Assembly: GCA_017450425.1 (NCBI GenBank)
Contig: JAFSUV010000224.1
Span: forward strand, 1-6,287
Reading direction: 5' to 3'
From: Kiritimatiellia bacterium
GTDB lineage: Bacteria > Verrucomicrobiota > Kiritimatiellia > RFP12 > UBA3636
Length of the DNA stretch: 6,287 nucleotides
The position numbers and the translations under genes were made by a program. Of the stretch, positions 5,146 to 6,287 are shown piece by piece (position 1 is the stretch's first letter; each line of letters opens with the position of its first letter). The notes beneath the pieces were generated by a model. It searched no databases, was not told the DNA's origin, and was given only the letters and a program-made list of their open reading frames with translations.

Positions 5146-6287
5146 ATGCCATCCCCTTTCCGCCTATGCGCTCCGTTCCCGATGGCCGGCGACCAGCCCG
5201 AAGCCGTCGATGCGCTCGTGCGCGGCTTCAAGGCCGGAGTCGCGGCGCAGACGCTCCAGGGCGTCACCGGCTCCGGCAAGACGTTCACCATGGCCAACGT
5301 CATACAACGCCTCGGGATGCCGACGCTCGTGCTGTCGCACAACAAAACGCTCGCGGCGCAGCTTTACGGCGAACTCAAGGCGTTCTTCCCGGACAACGCC
5401 GTGGAGTATTTCGTCAGCTACTACGACTACTACCAGCCCGAAGCGTACATCCCGCAAACCGACACCTACATCGCGAAAGACGCCGCGATAAACGACGAAA
5501 TAGAGCGCTTCCGGCTCTCGGCCGCGAACGCGCTCGTGCAGCGCCGCGACGTCGTGGTGGTGGCATCGGTTTCGTGCATCTACGGCATCGGGTCGTCCGA
5601 CGACTACACCGGCATGTCGCTGCCGCTCGCGACCGGCCAGGAAATCGACCGCGACGCCATGCTCGCGCGGCTCGTCGAAATACGCTACGCCCGCAACGAC
5701 ATCGATCCGAAGCCGGGCGACTTCAGGGTGCGCGGCGACACGGTGGACGTCTTCCCGGCGTGGAACGACAAGGTCGCGTACCGCATCGAGATGTTCGGCG
5801 ACGAAGTGGAGGCTCTTTCGGAGTTCGACCCCGTGACGGGGCGCTCCGTGCGCCGCCTCGACCGCACGATAATCGCGCCGGCGCGCAACTACGTGCTGCC
5901 GCGCGACAAAATGCTCGCCGGCCTTTCGCGCATCGAAGACGAGCTGCGGCAGCGCGTGGCGTGGTTCGAGGCGAACGGCAAACTGCTCGAGGCGCAGCGC
6001 CTCAAGCAGCGCACCGAGTACGATCTTGAGATGATACGCGAGGTCGGATACTGCACGGGCATCGAAAACTATTCCGGCCCTCTGTCCGGGCGGCCGCTCG
6101 GCACGCCGGGCGAATGCCTCGTCGATTATTTTCCGCGCCCGTTTCTCACGATAATCGACGAATCGCATGTGACGGTGCCGCAACTCCAGGCCATGTACCA
6201 CGGGGACCGGGCGCGCAAGACGGTTCTCATCGACAACGGCTTCCGCCTTCCTTCGGCGCGCGACAACAGGCCGCTGTCGTTTGAAGA
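5146..6287 (+). CDS. uvrB: Excinuclease ABC subunit B, 3' end missing (window edge)
   Basis: DNA damage-verifying helicase-like subunit of nucleotide excision repair, which receives damaged DNA from UvrA and recruits UvrC. The frame is open for 380 codons to the window edge, about 55-60% of a usual 660-680-residue protein, so the missing part is a boundary effect and not a truncation. The N-terminus PFRLCAPFPMAGDQPEAVDA (4-23) is characteristic. Walker A is GVTGSGKT (39-46). The DNA-clamping beta-hairpin region is intact: VSYYDYYQPEAYIPQTD (90-106) followed by KDAAINDEIERFRLSA (111-126). SVSCIYGIGSSDDY and YARNDIDPKPGDFRVRGDTV mark domains 1b/2, where UvrA binds. GYCTGIENYS (301-310) and the Walker B motif DESH (338-341) are in the expected places; E. 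coli has its DE at 338-339. An AGGCGG (5133-5138) lies seven bases before the ATG. Helicase motifs IV-VI and the C-terminal UvrC-binding domain are beyond the window. Confidence 0.95.
   Translation, partial: MPSPFRLCAPFPMAGDQPEAVDALVRGFKAGVAAQTLQGVTGSGKTFTMANVIQRLGMPTLVLSHNKTLAAQLYGELKAFFPDNAVEYFVSYYDYYQPEAYIPQTDTYIAKDAAINDEIERFRLSAANALVQRRDVVVVASVSCIYGIGSSDDYTGMSLPLATGQEIDRDAMLARLVEIRYARNDIDPKPGDFRVRGDTVDVFPAWNDKVAYRIEMFGDEVEALSEFDPVTGRSVRRLDRTIIAPARNYVLPRDKMLAGLSRIEDELRQRVAWFEANGKLLEAQRLKQRTEYDLEMIREVGYCTGIENYSGPLSGRPLGTPGECLVDYFPRPFLTIIDESHVTVPQLQAMYHGDRARKTVLIDNGFRLPSARDNRPLSFE

Noticed and set aside
4950..6029. 359-codon + strand frame overlapping the pseudouridine synthase end and uvrB
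   Set aside because: It is an Arg-rich out-of-frame shadow. The uvrB frame carries Walker A, the beta-hairpin and DESH over the same bases.
5164..6201. 345-codon open frame on the minus strand across uvrB
   Set aside because: It is a complement shadow of uvrB, rich in Arg, His, Val and Ala, with no recognisable domain.

Overview
The window is GC-rich and densely coded. Every supported gene is on the + strand. The order is: a phosphoheptose isomerase (gmhA), an exported protein of unknown function, a membrane-anchored AsmA-like protein of unknown function, a rhamnulokinase (rhaB), an RluA-family RNA pseudouridine synthase, and the first 380 codons of the excision-repair helicase uvrB, which runs off the right edge. 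The gmhA gene and the two envelope proteins point to a diderm (Gram-negative) bacterium. The high GC, the poorly conserved exported proteins and the sugar-kinase context would fit a Verrucomicrobiota/Kiritimatiellota/Lentisphaerota-type organism, but that placement is only an inference. No rRNA, tRNA or other marker in the window settles it.

Layout. Bases 1-101 hold a possible extended -10 element and a short leader. gmhA (102-710) overlaps the exported-protein gene (707-1693) by the four bases ATGA. A 65-base gap follows, the largest in the window after the left edge, and then the AsmA-like gene (1759-2760). That gene overlaps rhaB (2757-4250), again by ATGA. The pseudouridine synthase (4259-5131) follows after 8 bases and uvrB (5146 to the edge) after 14 bases. 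No gap is long enough for an obvious terminator, so all six genes could lie on one transcript.

How the genes work together. gmhA starts the ADP-heptose branch that feeds lipopolysaccharide inner core. The two unknown proteins are predicted to be in the envelope, so the first half of the window could concern the cell surface. rhaB is a catabolic kinase for deoxy-sugar breakdown, but its usual partners (isomerase, aldolase, transporter, regulator) are not in the window. The last two genes are housekeeping functions for RNA modification and DNA repair. The grouping looks like a compact run of co-directional genes rather than a single pathway.

I see no mobile element, CRISPR array, RNA gene or phage signature. 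The points most worth a second look are the two uncharacterised envelope proteins, a strong ribosome-binding site in front of an 8-codon in-frame tail immediately upstream of rhaB, and a divergent glycine motif in RhaB. I did not find convincing evidence of a wholly new system.
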